Source: Rotaria macrura
Lineage: Eukaryota; Rotifera; Eurotatoria; Philodinida; Philodinidae
NCBI GenBank assembly: GCA_900239685.1
Contig: OENT01000355.1
Coordinates: 62,001-126,000 of the forward strand
Reading direction: 5' to 3'
DNA: 64,000 bases
This document shows, one piece after another, positions 38,198 through 50,802 of the stretch (positions are counted from its first letter, which is position 1; each line of letters starts with the position of its first letter). The notes under the pieces are model-generated. The model worked only from the letters and a program-made list of their open reading frames with translations, had not been told where the DNA came from and ran no database searches. Position numbers and translations under genes: made by a program.

Positions 38198-38848
38198 TGC
38201 AACCAATGCAGAATTCGAGTACTCTTTTGTTTCCCTTTTCTGAAGCACCATTTGATAGAGCAGATGACGGCGATCATGAATATCTGGTTTAAAACTTTTC
38301 TAGAAGCTGTCTTGTGCCCGAAAAATCAGGAAAACTTTCGGCTTCTGGAAAACCCCTTTTTTCAGTGGTTTTTCGTAAAATGCGATTTTCAGATCTAAGA
38401 CATAGTCTATTTAACTTAAAAAGGACATTTTCTTGCTTAGCGTACAGTCCTGAATCAGAATATGTCATAAACACCTTTCTAGACACAAATCGTGACATGG
38501 TAGGGTGTCTACAATGGGATCTTCAGAAACCCTGAGAACCTCGTTTTCCAAACTTTTCACAGGTTTTATTTTTCATGCTAGAGTTGGTTTTTCAGGTCAA
38601 TCGACTCACCAGATCATTCTCCATCAAATTATACGAGTAGATTTTTGAAATGTTTCTACTTGCTTGAGAAAATTGGAGTTTACCAAAAACCAATGCTAAA
38701 ACCGAAATCTCACTTTATCGATTTTTCTTGATTTTCGAGATATGAAACCTAAAAGATCACCAAGTAGGTAATCAAGCATAGCGAATTCAATGCACATCAT
38801 ACCATGAGCTTTACATGGTTCTCTGGGGGTTTTCGAAAGCACCTAGCA
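38198..38848 (+). repeat. Left arm of a 2.5-kb palindrome
   Basis: About 651 bp starting TGCAACCAATGCAGAATTCG; nearly identical, inverted, to 40055-40706. Two overlapping ORFs in it reappear unchanged on the opposite strand in the other arm, which follows from the inversion and is not evidence of selection. Near-identity means a young duplication or ongoing homogenisation. Confidence 0.88.
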
Positions 38849-40054
38849 TGATTTGCTAATGTTCTTTACCGTGAAAACGATATCACTACGCTTTTTAACA
38901 AAGAAGTGAGAGCGCCGCAAAGATTACATACTGCTGTTTATTTATTATTATTTTTTTGTCAAAGGCACCTAAACAAGTGACACCACATGATCGAAACGGA
39001 GGTATAAGCATTATCAATAGATTTTTGAGGTTGCTGAATCAGATATCCAAATTTCTGTTACTAGTATGTGTACGAGACTTGATTACACCCATAAAAGAGG
39101 AACTAAAAGATATTTTCATAACATCTACACATGACTTGCACAGAGCTCCATGGGACAGGACAGAGAGCGGTGGGACACGGGATGGAACTGGACGAGTTTC
39201 AGATTCGTTCTGCGTCCTGCAAGGAATGTTTTCTTCGTTTTTTAGCTGAAAAACAATTATTTTTTGTGGCTTTTCATTAGAGAAGTGCCGCTTTCGGTCA
39301 AAACAACTGACTCAACCATTTCAAGACCCACAAGGTAGTGTTATACTAATGAAACCGTTCGGAAATTTATGGTAAACCATGTCAGACGGGACGCGGGATG
39401 AGACGGAAAGGAAAAATAAAAAAGTGTGTGGGACGGGACGGGATGGATCAGAGGGCGGCGGGACGCGGGGCGGGGAGGGACGATATTTTGTCTTCCCGGG
39501 GAGCTCTGACTGTGATCTTTCTATACTTGTAAACATTTCCAGAATCTTCGTATCAGTTTCAGGTGGGTGCGTGGATGTGGGTGTGGTTGCGGATTAAGGC
39601 ATGGGTGTGGGTAGCATTGGAAGGGCACATATATTTATCGCTACACCTAAACCCACGCCTTCAGGAAAATATTTAGATATTCAAGTGGCCATTTAGCCTG
39701 ACAAAGGTCAAACGAAACAGGCACATCTCTATTTCTAATTTCTTTTTTGTATTGTCTGGACCACTCACGGCTACTGTCGTTTGCATCCGAATCGACACCT
39801 GCTTCGAATGAGCTACTGCAGTTGTCCCTTTCAATGATTCTCTTGCGTAAACATGCATACGACATCGATTTCGAATGCTGTTGAAGTTTTGACTTTCTAG
39901 GCATGATAAATATTTTTTATTGGAATTAAACATGTTACGTCGAAGTCTGCAAGAAGTGGCGCAAATTACCGAAGTCGTTGAACCTCGTAAGGCTTCCTGT
40001 GATACTCAATCTATTGTGCATCCCATTATGTCGTGAAAACTCCCTCGAAAGCCT
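38849..40054. other. Spacer of the palindrome, with G-rich and TGTGGG-like tracts
   Basis: This 1206-bp unique spacer is unlike its AT-rich surroundings. It holds GGGAC(G/A)GG-type repeats at about 39148-39192 and 39385-39481, and degenerate GTGTGGG/GGTGTGG repeats at 39562-39613. Bdelloid telomeres are reported to be TGTGGG arrays, so the latter may be a decayed telomere-like tract. ORFs of 71-97 residues here are GC-bias artefacts or unrecognised. Confidence 0.55.
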
Positions 40055-40706
40055 TGCTAGGTGCTTTCGAAAACCCCCAGAGAACCATGTAAAGCTCATG
40101 GTATGATGTGCATTGAATTCGCTATGCTTGATTACCTACTTGGTGATCTTTTAGGTTTCATATCTCGAAAATCAAGAAAAATCGATAAAGTGAGATTTCG
40201 GTTTTAGCATTGGTTTTTGGTAAACTCCAATTTTCTCAAGCAAGTAGAAACATTTCAAAAATCTACTCGTATAATTTGATGGAGAATGATCTGGTGAGTC
40301 GATTGACCTGAAAAACCAACTCTAGCATGAAAAATAAAACCTGTGAAAAGTTTGGAAAACGAGGTTCTCAGGGTTTCTGAAGATCCCATTGTAGACACCC
40401 TACCATGTCACGATTTGTGTCTAGAAAGGTGTTTATGACATATTCTGATTCAGGACTGTACGCTAAGCAAGAAAATGTCCTTTTTAAGTTAAATAGACTA
40501 TGTCTTAGATCTGAAAATCGCATTTTACGAAAAACCACTGAAAAAAGGGGTTTTCCAGAAGCCGAAAGTTTTCCTGATTTTTCGGGCACAAGACAGCTTC
40601 TAGAAAAGTTTTAAACCAGATATTCATGATCGCCGTCATCTGCTCTATCAAATGGTGCTTCAGAAAAGGGAAACAAAAGGAGTACTCGAATTCTGCATTG
40701 GTTGCA
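40055..40706 (-). repeat. Right arm of the 2.5-kb palindrome
   Basis: Inverse copy of 38198-38848, ending GGTTGCA. The flanks outside the arms show no shared sequence, so both arms have sharp outer limits. Confidence 0.88.
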
Positions 40707-41259
40707 TCCTACATATTAAAACAAATTAAAACATGAACTTTAATTCAGAGTGATCCAGCTTTAGATGTGAATATAGGAGCACGTACCCATACCAGTTTCC
40801 GACACCTGTCAAATTATCGTAACTCGACCTGTGCCAAGCACTGACCCACACAAACACACAGCCTTCCCATCAGCTAGATTCAACTCCTAACCATTTATTT
40901 TCAGTATAGCATTGTCAGGATCATTTTTTTGATAACTAGAGTTCAAAACACCGAATGTTTTTCAAATAATTACACGAAATATAGAACTTGATAAAACGAT
41001 TTTAGGAATGTTTCAACTGAATCGTTTCCTGCACATTTTTTAAAAGAAATTAGTCACGTTCTGTTAGAGTCTTGCAAATAAAATCAATGGCAAACTGATC
41101 TAGTTTTGTCACTTTGATGAACTTACGAACAACGTGAACTGCATATGTTGCCATTACAAAGATTCTGTTATGTTACGCACATATGTGACGACATGTATAA
41201 AAAAGCGAAACAGTATATGATATTCCTCTGACGCCGCTCTAATTTTCCGATAACTATAG
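40707..41259. other. Intergenic, no gene recognised
   Basis: No feature found apart from the acceptor at its right end. Confidence 0.35.
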
Positions 41260-41619
41260 ATATATACTGTCGCTATGAAGCTGTTCTACTGAAATTCGGT
41301 GGATCAGATTCAAATGAGGATGCCTTGAAATTTATCCAGGAATGGACGAAAAATGATTCTGATTATATTGATGTGTATAGTACAGAACGACAGCGACGAT
41401 GGCGCCAGTTTTCGGTAAGCATTAGGTTCGTTACTAAAATATCTTTCTTCTCAGAAAATGGATCATTTTTCTATTGTTTCTTTTAAAACACAGTCTGAAT
41501 CCCCACCAATTTCAATGAAAGTTTGTCTAAAGATACGACATAGTGCCATCGTGAAAACCGCGAAGGGGTTTGAGTACGAATCACTTCGTTCAAAAGTTAT
41601 CGCTGTCTTAATCCTTTAA
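41260..41619 (+). CDS. Orphan two-exon coding segment, partial
   Basis: The frame from 41260 (after ACTATAG) is open to a strong donor at 41415 (TTCG then GTAAGC), giving YEAVLLKFGGSDSNEDALKF then a charged stretch with TERQRRWRQFS. An acceptor (AAAACACAG, ending 41493) continues in phase 0 for another 41 codons (SESPPISMKVCLKIRHS start) to a stop at 41617. The intron would be 79 bp. No upstream start exon found and no family recognised. Either the 3' part of a small gene or a relic of one. It looks like true protein in composition but remains unproven. Confidence 0.45.
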
Positions 41620-41779
41620 CTGTAAAAAGAAAAATCTAGAATATTAAGAACCATAATTCTATGGCCTACACTAAGAGGATAGGGCCTGGAAACCGTAATT
41701 CATCTATGTCTGTCTGTCGATCTGTAGGTCTGTCTGTCTGTCTATGACAACCACAGAAACATTTATTTCTGAGACCCCT

Positions 41780-42090
41780 ATCGTCATTCATTTTGCCCAA
41801 ATGATCATTTCTATGCCCCAAACTGCCATTTCTGTGGCCCAAACGATCATTTCTGTGAACCGACAGACCCTTTATGTGGCCAAAACGGTTAACTCTGTGG
41901 CCCCCTAGATCATTTCAGGGTCCCAAATGATACTTCCTTTGACCATGATCATTCGTTTTGCCAAAATGACCATTTCTACATCCAAAAAGGCCATTTCAAT
42001 CGCATAAATGATCATATCAGTGACCAGAATGACCATTTCTGTGGCGCAAACGACCATATGTTTGGTACGAGTGACCATTTGATTAGCGCA
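41780..42090. repeat. 21-bp tandem repeat, about 14 units
   Basis: Degenerate units of 21 bp with consensus near ATGACCATTTCTGTGGCCCAA, one unit shortened by 3 bp; weaker units continue to the right. A CTGT-rich microsatellite lies just to the left (41704-41743). As the period is seven codons, the minus strand stays open for 82 residues (41905-42153) in a hydrophobic 7-residue pattern, probably without meaning. Confidence 0.8.
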
Positions 42091-42915
42091 AGTGCTAAGT
42101 ACTACAGCAGTAGTACGAGTCAATACATCAATGGTAAAAACGGCCATAGACATGGTACAAATAATCCCTCACAATGGTATGAGTCATAATTTCGGTAATA
42201 TAGTTAACCACATGTATAGTTTTTCGATCTTTGGTGTAGTCACCTTAGAGACATTATTGGGGATGTACGTGAGATTTTTGTCCTTTGATGTAGCCTCTAT
42301 GGTCGATGGCCACAGAGCTGGCACTAGTTATGCAACATTAGAAGTTGTCATAGACTATGTTTAAATGAGGATAAATATGAGAGAAAGGATCATAATAACT
42401 AATAGCCCAAGCGGCAGCAATTGTAATCAGAAGTGACCACAAAAGACACTCTAAATTATCACACATGCGACACAGTTGACCGGTGACATTATAATAATTT
42501 GCTTAAATTACGTTAAACCGTGCTCGAGATGGTCATAATTAGGTTTTCCCCAGCATTAGAAGTGCTGTGAATGACTTCCTATGAGATTAAAAACATGATA
42601 GATATTAGCATACTGATCACATTTGTCATCCTATCCATCTAGTCATTGTTGTGATCATTTGTGCTATATTCATGGGCTTTTTCACAAATGTTTGCTTCGT
42701 TGAAGCACATATGTGATCCTTCAAACTTTAACCGTGGTCATTTCGATCAGAGTTACCATGTGGTTATTGGATTCTTCACACAGTCGGGCACACTCGAAAT
42801 TCTATTTTACGCCTGTACCTCAGCCTAGAGTCAAGTGAATCGACTCTTCATGAGAGTTACTTGTTCATAATTCAATGGAGATATACATTTTTCTTTCTGT
42901 TAGCTGACTTTTTAG

Positions 42916-43044
42916 CAAGGGGGAAAAGCGTATTTCTATGTATTTCTGTATTTTTGAAATAAATAGAAATACGTGGAAATACTTAGAAATAGATAAGAAA
43001 AATTTGGAATATATAGAAATACGGAAATACGCTTTCCCCCCTTG
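42916..43044. mobile_element. MITE, 129 bp, with 8-bp target duplication
   Basis: Inverted ends CAAGGGGGAAAAGCGTATTTC (left) and CGCTTTCCCCCCTTG (right) pair over most of the element. The flanks CTTTTTAG at 42908-42915 and CTTTTTAG at 43045-43052 are identical, an 8-bp duplication of the sort made by hAT-type transposases. The interior repeats GAAATACG. Shares its end sequence with the element at 25969-26318. Confidence 0.85.
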
Positions 43045-43052
43045 CTTTTTAG

Positions 43053-43418
43053 ACACCCTGTCCTCCAATTTATTGTTTCTGTTCTAGTAACTTCACTACT
43101 AATGGAAACACTTAGAAGTGACTTAAATAAAATCGAAAGCTGTCCTTAAAGATATGCCATTTATTCATCAAAAAATACATTCTAAGTATAGGCGAGTGGA
43201 CTCGGCAAGTTAAAACATCAACTCATGCTTGCGGTAGTGAGTTAACTCGGTGAGTCTCGGGATTTTGTAACAGATTATTTCGCCAAAAACATAAGAAACA
43301 TTCATAATGCTTTAAGGAAGCTGTCAAACTGTTGTGATAAGAAAAATGTCTTGGCAACTTATCAAAGATTTTAAACACTTCACATGTTGAAATATTTAAT
43401 TACCGTTGTCTACTGTTA
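43053..43418. other. Intergenic, no gene recognised
   Basis: Nothing supported here. Confidence 0.35.
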
Positions 43419-43661
43419 ATGCATCCTTTTCGAGTGCCTTCGGTCGGTACCCAGGTGTATCCAACTCAATTGTTATGTCATCAAACATTTTTAGTTAGAT
43501 TAGAATGTCTTTATGCGTCACAAGTGATCCAAGTAAATAGTTTCATGGAACAATCAGCAGTGCTTATGGTGCAAAAATTGTGCATCAATTTCCACTTTTA
43601 CGAGAACAAAATTCCATCTTCATTTACATCAGTACGCGCAGCGATGCTTGAGCCAATGTGA
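43419..43661 (+). pseudogene. Possible remnant of the Cys-rich two-helix family
   Basis: An 80-residue frame with RLECLYASQ, then IPSSFTSV, in the spacing that LECYY and APSKFSQN have in gene A (44050-50288) and LECLYNQT and IPSQYLHN in gene C. No helix or further Cys motifs survive. If the match is real this is a fourth, decayed cluster member. The similarity is short and may be chance. Confidence 0.3.
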
Positions 43662-44049
43662 ATCTGTATCGCATTCTGTAAGAGAATACTGATCTTTATG
43701 CTTCCCATCCTTCAGAAAACTGAACACGTCGACCGGAAACTTCTATTTTCATTATGAATATCCTTGAAAATATTGTCAAAATAGATATTGTATAATTTAC
43801 GACACCAAATGAATCATAACCTTGACGTAAGCTGTTGCCTTCAATATAGACATTAAATTATTTATCATCAGCTACGCAACCGCTACTATGAAACTATTTT
43901 GTTTGTCAAAATTTAATTTACTGATTAAAATACTACTGTTAATAAGAAACTATTACTGGAAAAAAACATTTTTTCCTGCCTTTGTGTTACAACTGGCTTT
44001 TATTCAGTGCTTCGAATTTTCACCCTTATTTCATGAAGTCATTTGACAG

Positions 44050-47000
44050 CCTGTTGACGATGGCTGCTTTAAAAGCTCTTATCAAGTATTGGTATTCTCA
44101 TGTGAATCTTTTCGAAAGCGATTCTGATGAGGAAGAATCCAGGCGAATCGAGCGATGCTCTTCTTGGATATACATCGTTTTGTTCATCACAATTATGCTG
44201 ATTCTTCTTATCTGCATTAGTTCTGAAGATCAGACGATCACAACTAAAGAAAAGATTCCTTCTTATTCTATGTTCAAGTCTCTTCTGCTGCGATATCCAA
44301 ACACCCTTCAATGCCCATGTTCAACTATCTCGATTATGAAGTCGAAATTCATTCAAGTGAAGCCAAGATATCACCAGGTATCTACCGTTCCCCAATTATC
44401 TTAGTATTCTGGATGCGTGCCAAATTTTTATAGGTTAAATTTAAAATAAACAATGAATATGTTCAGTTAAGGTTTTGTTTAGCTGCTTATTTATGACTCT
44501 AATAGAGCTGGATAGAACTAAAAATCTGATGTTGCACCTACCCTCGAGCCGCAGTAAATATCAAACTAGCGATCTTCAACACTGATTTTGTTTACAAAAC
44601 AATTGCAGTTAAGACATGAAATGAATGTAGCCCTCTTGTGTCACAGTTACAGCTCCGATCATTCCGACATTTCCATTGCTGGAATACTCACATAGATCTT
44701 GCACTTTGGTCAAGCAAATAGTATTATAATCGTTAAAAACAAGTTATCGGATGATGATATCGAACACATGACACAAAGACACAAAGACACAAGTAAAGAG
44801 CAATAACTCAAGTCGAATCGTATTCTAAAATATTCTTCCTTTAAGTGAGATTGAGATTTTAAAAACTACATAAAACAACGATTGAATTCGATTGAAGACA
44901 CTGCAGTTTTCTGAATATATTGTATAATCTCCAGTTAGAGGAGAGATGTTCAAAATTTCGTTTTCTTTTCCATATAAAGAATTGAGCAGTCAAGCACAGA
45001 CATAGACTTGAGTAAGCTACTGAGTTCAAGAAGTAGAGAACGGGTCAAACGACGTGGCACTATAGAAGATGTTCTTTCTGTAAATCAAAATATTTTCTGA
45101 AGTGTACTGTTAGCGTCGTGTTCCTTTGTTGGAAAAGGATTTTTCTGATGAATTGAGAATCAGTTGTAAAGATGGCATTCACTAAGATATTTGTCACAAT
45201 ATAATTTTCTTAGAAAGACATTTGTTTACAGATTTAACAGCACATTTCTTTTTTTGCATTTTCTACTTCTTTGCCTTCAACTATATTTTTAATATTGATA
45301 TACAAATCCCTCAATCTACATCTTTATTAATATTGCAGTTTCTATTTCTGTATTCTTAACTCCATTATGATTAATGAAAAAAAAGAAAAAGAAAAAGAAA
45401 ACGAGAAAGAATAAGGCGCAGTCCAATCTTCGTTTTCCCATGCCAGAAAGTTCAGTGTCCCAGATTTTGATCCTGGTTTCATTGTTTTTTTTTCGGAATC
45501 CTGGACACTCGATACCCATTGACATCTCAAAAAATTCTATCGGTTTCAAGATGATCCAACAGAGTTCAAAGTCTTACGTTCTTCATGGGTTGATTTAAAG
45601 TTGTCAATTCGACATTATAAAATACATAGATATGAATATCGATTGAGTTCATAGAATTCTGCATGTCGGATGGGATCGTTTTCAACAGTAAAATATGATG
45701 CTTCACCGGAACTCGATAAATTATTTCAAAATATAGTGAACTAATATTTTCTCCTATCAAATGGCTAAACTATTCATTTTAGAAGTGGCGAAATACGAGC
45801 AGCTATCAAACACGCTCCATCAATACTATTGAATTTGAATATATAAGCTCTAAATGAATTCATTTTTTTAATAAGATATAAAACTAACACAAATAGACAT
45901 CATTTAACCAGTGTATTCACATTAGTGGCGATTCTACTTTCTTTTCGTCCCATATCTAACTACTCGTAATGGCAATTCTCGACACTACACTCGATGCAAG
46001 GTTGACTAGGTGTTATATTAATATTTTTATGGAATTACTAAACACAACTACTCTCATCTCGATTGTATAAACAAATGAAAAAGAAACTTCACGTTTGCAT
46101 TCAACTCATCGGCGTAAAGAATGTCTGTAGTCTTTATTCTATCACATCTGGTTGAGTCAGTGAAAAAACTATAGTAGCAGATGTTTGAGTATATCTAAAA
46201 TTTATGATCGAACTTCTGTAACAGTGACGCAAAAGGTTTTTAATCACTTTATCCGGAAGAAAGTGACTCAAACTTTTCAAGGAAACGATGTACATATTAC
46301 GAAATAGGCCATCCACAATTGACAAAATCAATTATTAATGTACTTCTTTAAATTTGATGATAAATTCTTTAGTCAAGTGACACTTTCGAGAAATCATCAG
46401 TTTCGGACTTGAAGTGTTATAATATTAGCAAAGTCTCACTAGTTGTTCAATTATCACCGACAGAGCCGATGTTGGATTGTGTACCTAAGTCTATAACACT
46501 TGTTTTCTTTCAAATGCAGGATTCGTGGTTCAATTTTCATTGAGTTACTGTTATAGGAAGATAAAATACCTATAAGACACATTCGAATTCTGTTTTGTTC
46601 GTATCAATGAACTGTTGTTAAAATAAAACCAAGTCTATTTCGCAGAGTACTAATAAGAGATTTTAAGCGATGAGAATTGGAATGAAATAAATGTGAGCAT
46701 TAAAACAGGAGCTATGTCTATGTCACGCATGTTAGGATAATTGTGTGATCTAGCAGTAAAGAAGACAGAAAAATCATAAAAAAAGATCATCACAGTATAG
46801 GTCGTCTTCAATTTACTGACTCAAGTGCTTCGACCAATTATACTCAAAAGTACTTTCCCTCATTATTCTTAGAGCTAGAAAATATCTGCACTAATGAAGG
46901 CACACCACTCAATAGAGTTTTATCTTATCTTAAGACTAACCACTGCATTCCAAACACTGATCCAGTTTTAGAAAATTTCGTGCGATGCATCGGACCAACT

Positions 47001-50000
47001 AGCAGTGCACCAGAGATGGACACAGTTCTGTTCGCAGCTTTTCAAAAATATTTCGGTTTCGGTTCGGTTCGGTTCGTTTCTTAGCTAATTTGATGTAGTT
47101 TAAATTAGTGTATAGATACGAAAAAAAATTAAACTGGCCAGTCAACGGAAGTCGTAATTAGCAATGAAGGTATTCATATATTTTCTACACAGGTGAAGTT
47201 AGGACCAGATGCGACTTTTTTCACTAGTCATTCTCCCTGGAGATTTTAGCAAAATTTTCATTCTTGTTCTAACTAAAAGTCGGCCAGCTCTATCCAATGG
47301 TGTAACTAGATTTTCTCTATCTATTATAGTCGTATGAATAAACCCAGAAACGTGATGTTTTTCTGAGATCGAAGCTAATGTATCTTTCCAAATTTAGTTT
47401 TTATATGCTCTTGTTGAATCGGTAGGGAAGGATAGAGCTAAAGATGACGAATCGAATGATACATATTATAACAGATTCCATGAAAATCTGTGCACAGGAA
47501 TAGATAAATATTTTAGTCTTTTCATTTCTGGTTGTTCTTCTCTAGGTTGTTCTCTTCAAGAACATTTTCTTGCTGGTCGTTCGCGTTAAGGACATGCACA
47601 TAAAGCGAATGTTTTTAATATTTGATTTTGTAATCATCATCGCTAAAATGATTCTTAAAGCAATGAAATATTCTTTTCTATGAGCAGATTCAGAATCCGG
47701 TTTTCGTTCCTGTAGTATAAAAATAATTATTTTACGATGAAAAATGATCGAAATATTACACTCACAATTAAGGGTGGTACATTTACTTAACTTTTTCAAA
47801 AAGTAAATAAGTAAAATGAATAAATTCTTTACTATTTAACATGGTAAATAGTACATAGTATATTTAATTTTACTAAAGTAAACGGTAAATTGTTTATTTA
47901 ATTTAAGAAAGTTTAAAAAGTAAAATACGAACCCTACCCACAACCAAGACTTATGGAGAGTCCATTCGCTTTAGGTACATTGACTCTAATAAAAATAATG
48001 CTAAAAAAGTTAAACAAGATCGAGAAATGATATTTCTGACTTCTTTTGAGAAATTTTCTTGATATTTTTGTATTGTTTTCATATTTATTTATGCTCCCCA
48101 GTGTTTTTTACTTTGCTTTTTGTACGATACGTAGATAAACCTCACTACTTTAGACATACATAAGGAAAATAAAATAATAACTAAAAATATTTAGATTTAT
48201 ACAAACATAAATATAATGGATAACAATCATCCAGAACAAGATGAGCGAGTTCAAATAAAGATCACATAGTTTTAATTGTCTGCAGTGGGGTTTCAGAATT
48301 TTTCTTTTCGGTTCGGTTCCGTTCGGTTTAAATTTTGAAAAACCCGAACCAAGCCCCTCTCTGCAATGCACAGACTGAAAGTTCACATTTGAGCTAAGTA
48401 ATGAATCCAAACCAGTTTTTATTGAAGTTAGGGAAACACTAGTAAATTCAAGCGGAATATTTTTAAGTCTACTACCCAGATACCGAATTCTGACTTGTAT
48501 TGCACTATAAGAGTAATCAGTTATGTGTAATGATGTCATTGATATTAGGCTTGGTTAATCTAAGTGTCGTTGTGACTAATCGGCGTGTTCGTGGAATCCA
48601 TGCTTTCTGATTAGCAAAACTTTTGTGTGACTTAAATAATGCTGCTATGTAATATTACCCTAAACATTCACAAATTCTCACTACTCATTTTCAAACATTA
48701 GAGATTTATTTACAAGAGAGAATACAACATGATGCTATTTTAATTGTAGAATTTGAACTTGGAACGGTCTTGTGGTACCATCCTCTTGATTCTATCAGAA
48801 TTGTAACTATTTTAGTTGGTTAATATAATCCGTTTCTGTTTTTAGCCTCATTATAGAAGTACACATATATGGACAAGCAGATGAAACTAGCATCTCCGAT
48901 GCTATGATGCCAGAAAACGCTAGATTCTCGAGCAGTATTGTCGAATCGAAATTCACAAATTGACTGGCAGCTTTAGACTTAGTTTCTATCTGCATGTCTA
49001 TTCATGGTGAACAGCTTGTACCCTTCAAAATGATCAATGTTAAGATACTGAGTTAGAAGATCAGCGTGCTGTCCTTTCTGTTAGTTCTATTAGGACAGGA
49101 CTGAGAAAATCAACTGAGCTCCGAAATTCTACAGCGATTCATTTGACTAGAGGTTCAGGAACGAATGAGAGGAATTTTTGACACTTCATATTCAAATCCT
49201 ACATCAATAATTTGGAATGTGATTTCTACTAGCTTTGTTCAAGTTCGTTTGTTAGTGATAGTTGGATAACGGCTACGTTCACGGCTGATTCGTATCTGCT
49301 GCAACCGATGGACGCAAGAAAAATAGCAAGTTTGCACGCTCAAGTTCTCCGATTCCTGTGTGAGGGTGTCGTTACAACTATAAACGCTACGGTAGTGGCC
49401 AAACTAGCTGATTTTATGACGAGTTTGAGTGTCAAGTCCCCATCCGATTTGGCACTCAATATCCAAAGCGAAATCAGCGATATTAAGTCTTCCTTGCAGG
49501 CAACAGCTAACGCCATCGTTGATCTCTGTAAGTATGCATTAATGTTCGATCAATTTATGAGTGGGTATGGTACAAATGCAGTTGCGTACACAAATTCTAA
49601 CCTGACCAACACAGCTCTAGTATCTCCCACGGCATTTCAAATGTTAGATGGTTCATGGTGCTACTGCTCCACATTAGGATCATGTTTAGTACCAGCCGCT
49701 ATCTACCCAGATAGTTCTACTCAGGCGAACGGTATTTATGTGACTGATGTGAATCGCACAATAATCAACGGAATGCAAGCGGCCTGTTATCCATTCATCG
49801 GACTCTTGAGCTCGACGCTGGAATGCTATTATGACGTATCGTGTCTGCAGCTTCTTGTCGAAAATGTGACACGTTTTTCGCCTCTTAATTCTATTGCTCC
49901 GAGTAAATTTAGTCAGAACGACGCTGTGGAGGACATAATCAACGAATCAATGTTGGAAGAACTTCTCTTCGATTTCTCTGAAGACCATTACTATGAAAGC

Positions 50001-50288
50001 TGTGCACCTTTATCATGCACTTACTCATACAAGGATCACAACACACTACTAAACATCGTCACAGTCCTCATAAGTATCATCGCAGGCTTGAATACGACGC
50101 TTCGTTTCGTCATCCCTTTAATTGTGAGACTGGCTGTGAAAATTAAGCGAAACAAACTTTCATTCTGTTTCAACAGAGCGCCAAAAGCTACAAGAGGTAT
50201 GATATCGCTTCTCGGATTTTCTACAATAAATAAATCTTCTTCAAGGAAATGGGGTATTGCAGTCACTAGAAGACACTTGCCCCAATAG
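44050..50288 (+). CDS. Gene A: Cys-rich two-helix membrane protein
   Basis: Two exons, 44050-44377 and 49233-50288, joined in phase at TCACCAG and CTTTGTTCA (HQ then LCSS). A first exon upstream is probable, since 44050 follows an acceptor in mid-codon; ATG 44060 is an alternative start. The result is ~460 residues: a short N-terminal cytoplasmic part, a helix IYIVLFITIMLILLI, a ~370-residue outer domain with many N-glycosylation sites and paired cysteines (LQCPC, CSSSF, WCYCSTLGSC, LECYYDVSC, CAPLSC), a second helix (IVTVLISIIAGLNTTLRFVI) and a basic tail. The same pattern recurs in genes B and C. Topology is like DEG/ENaC or P2X channels but I see no motif of either. Function unknown. The single intron is 4855 bp. 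Confidence 0.75.
44378..49232. other. 4.9-kb intron of gene A
   Basis: Starts GTATCT, ends TTTCTACTAG. Contains a purine run (about 45375-45415), TTCGG repeats at 47051-47080 and 48307-48330, and no recognised gene or transposase. A 129-residue minus-strand ORF (48150-48539) has no known motif. Confidence 0.6.
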
Positions 50289-50802
50289 TGAACAATGATG
50301 GATTCGAAAGAAAGGGAATAATGCAATATCGAAGAAGTCCAATATATACTTGTCGTCACCTCGGTACTAAATCCTAGTGAACAGTATAGTTTAGTCGTCA
50401 GCCATCAAAAACTGCACCGATTAAATTTGTAACGAAGTTTTTCTAATCTTAATCTTTTGTGTCAGCATTACGTTTTTATTGTTAAAGCCATGAGTTTTAT
50501 ACAGGTCGATAGATTCGATGACTTCGATTGTTCAGCTCCAACTGCAATTTACGATAATTCTCTGATACTGTATAGATCCCGTGTATTTTTTGAAAGACTT
50601 TAATTTCTTTCAAGTTAATTGCATCCTCTCTCAGTAGTCTAAGCATATAAGAAGCATGAAGAGCCCAAGATTTTACTACTCAAATAATTCAAGATAGAGG
50701 CTCTTATCCTATGTGAAACATTTCAAGTTTTTGTGGGTGATTTTCATATCACACGAACAAACATAATCAAATAACATTCATTCTGTTTTGTGTCACTCAC
50801 AG

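Noticed and set aside
38289..40614. Identical 69- and 73-residue ORFs on opposite strands
   Set aside because: They are the same DNA in the two palindrome arms; identity reflects the inversion, not protein conservation.
41780..42090. CRISPR-like array
   Set aside because: The units are contiguous 21-bp repeats with no unique spacers, and the genome is eukaryotic.
45374..45598. Lys-rich 74-residue ORF
   Set aside because: It is a translation of an A/G microsatellite.
48150..48539. 129-residue minus-strand ORF as a gene
   Set aside because: Its middle reads TTCGG repeats and its end is low-complexity hydrophobic sequence.
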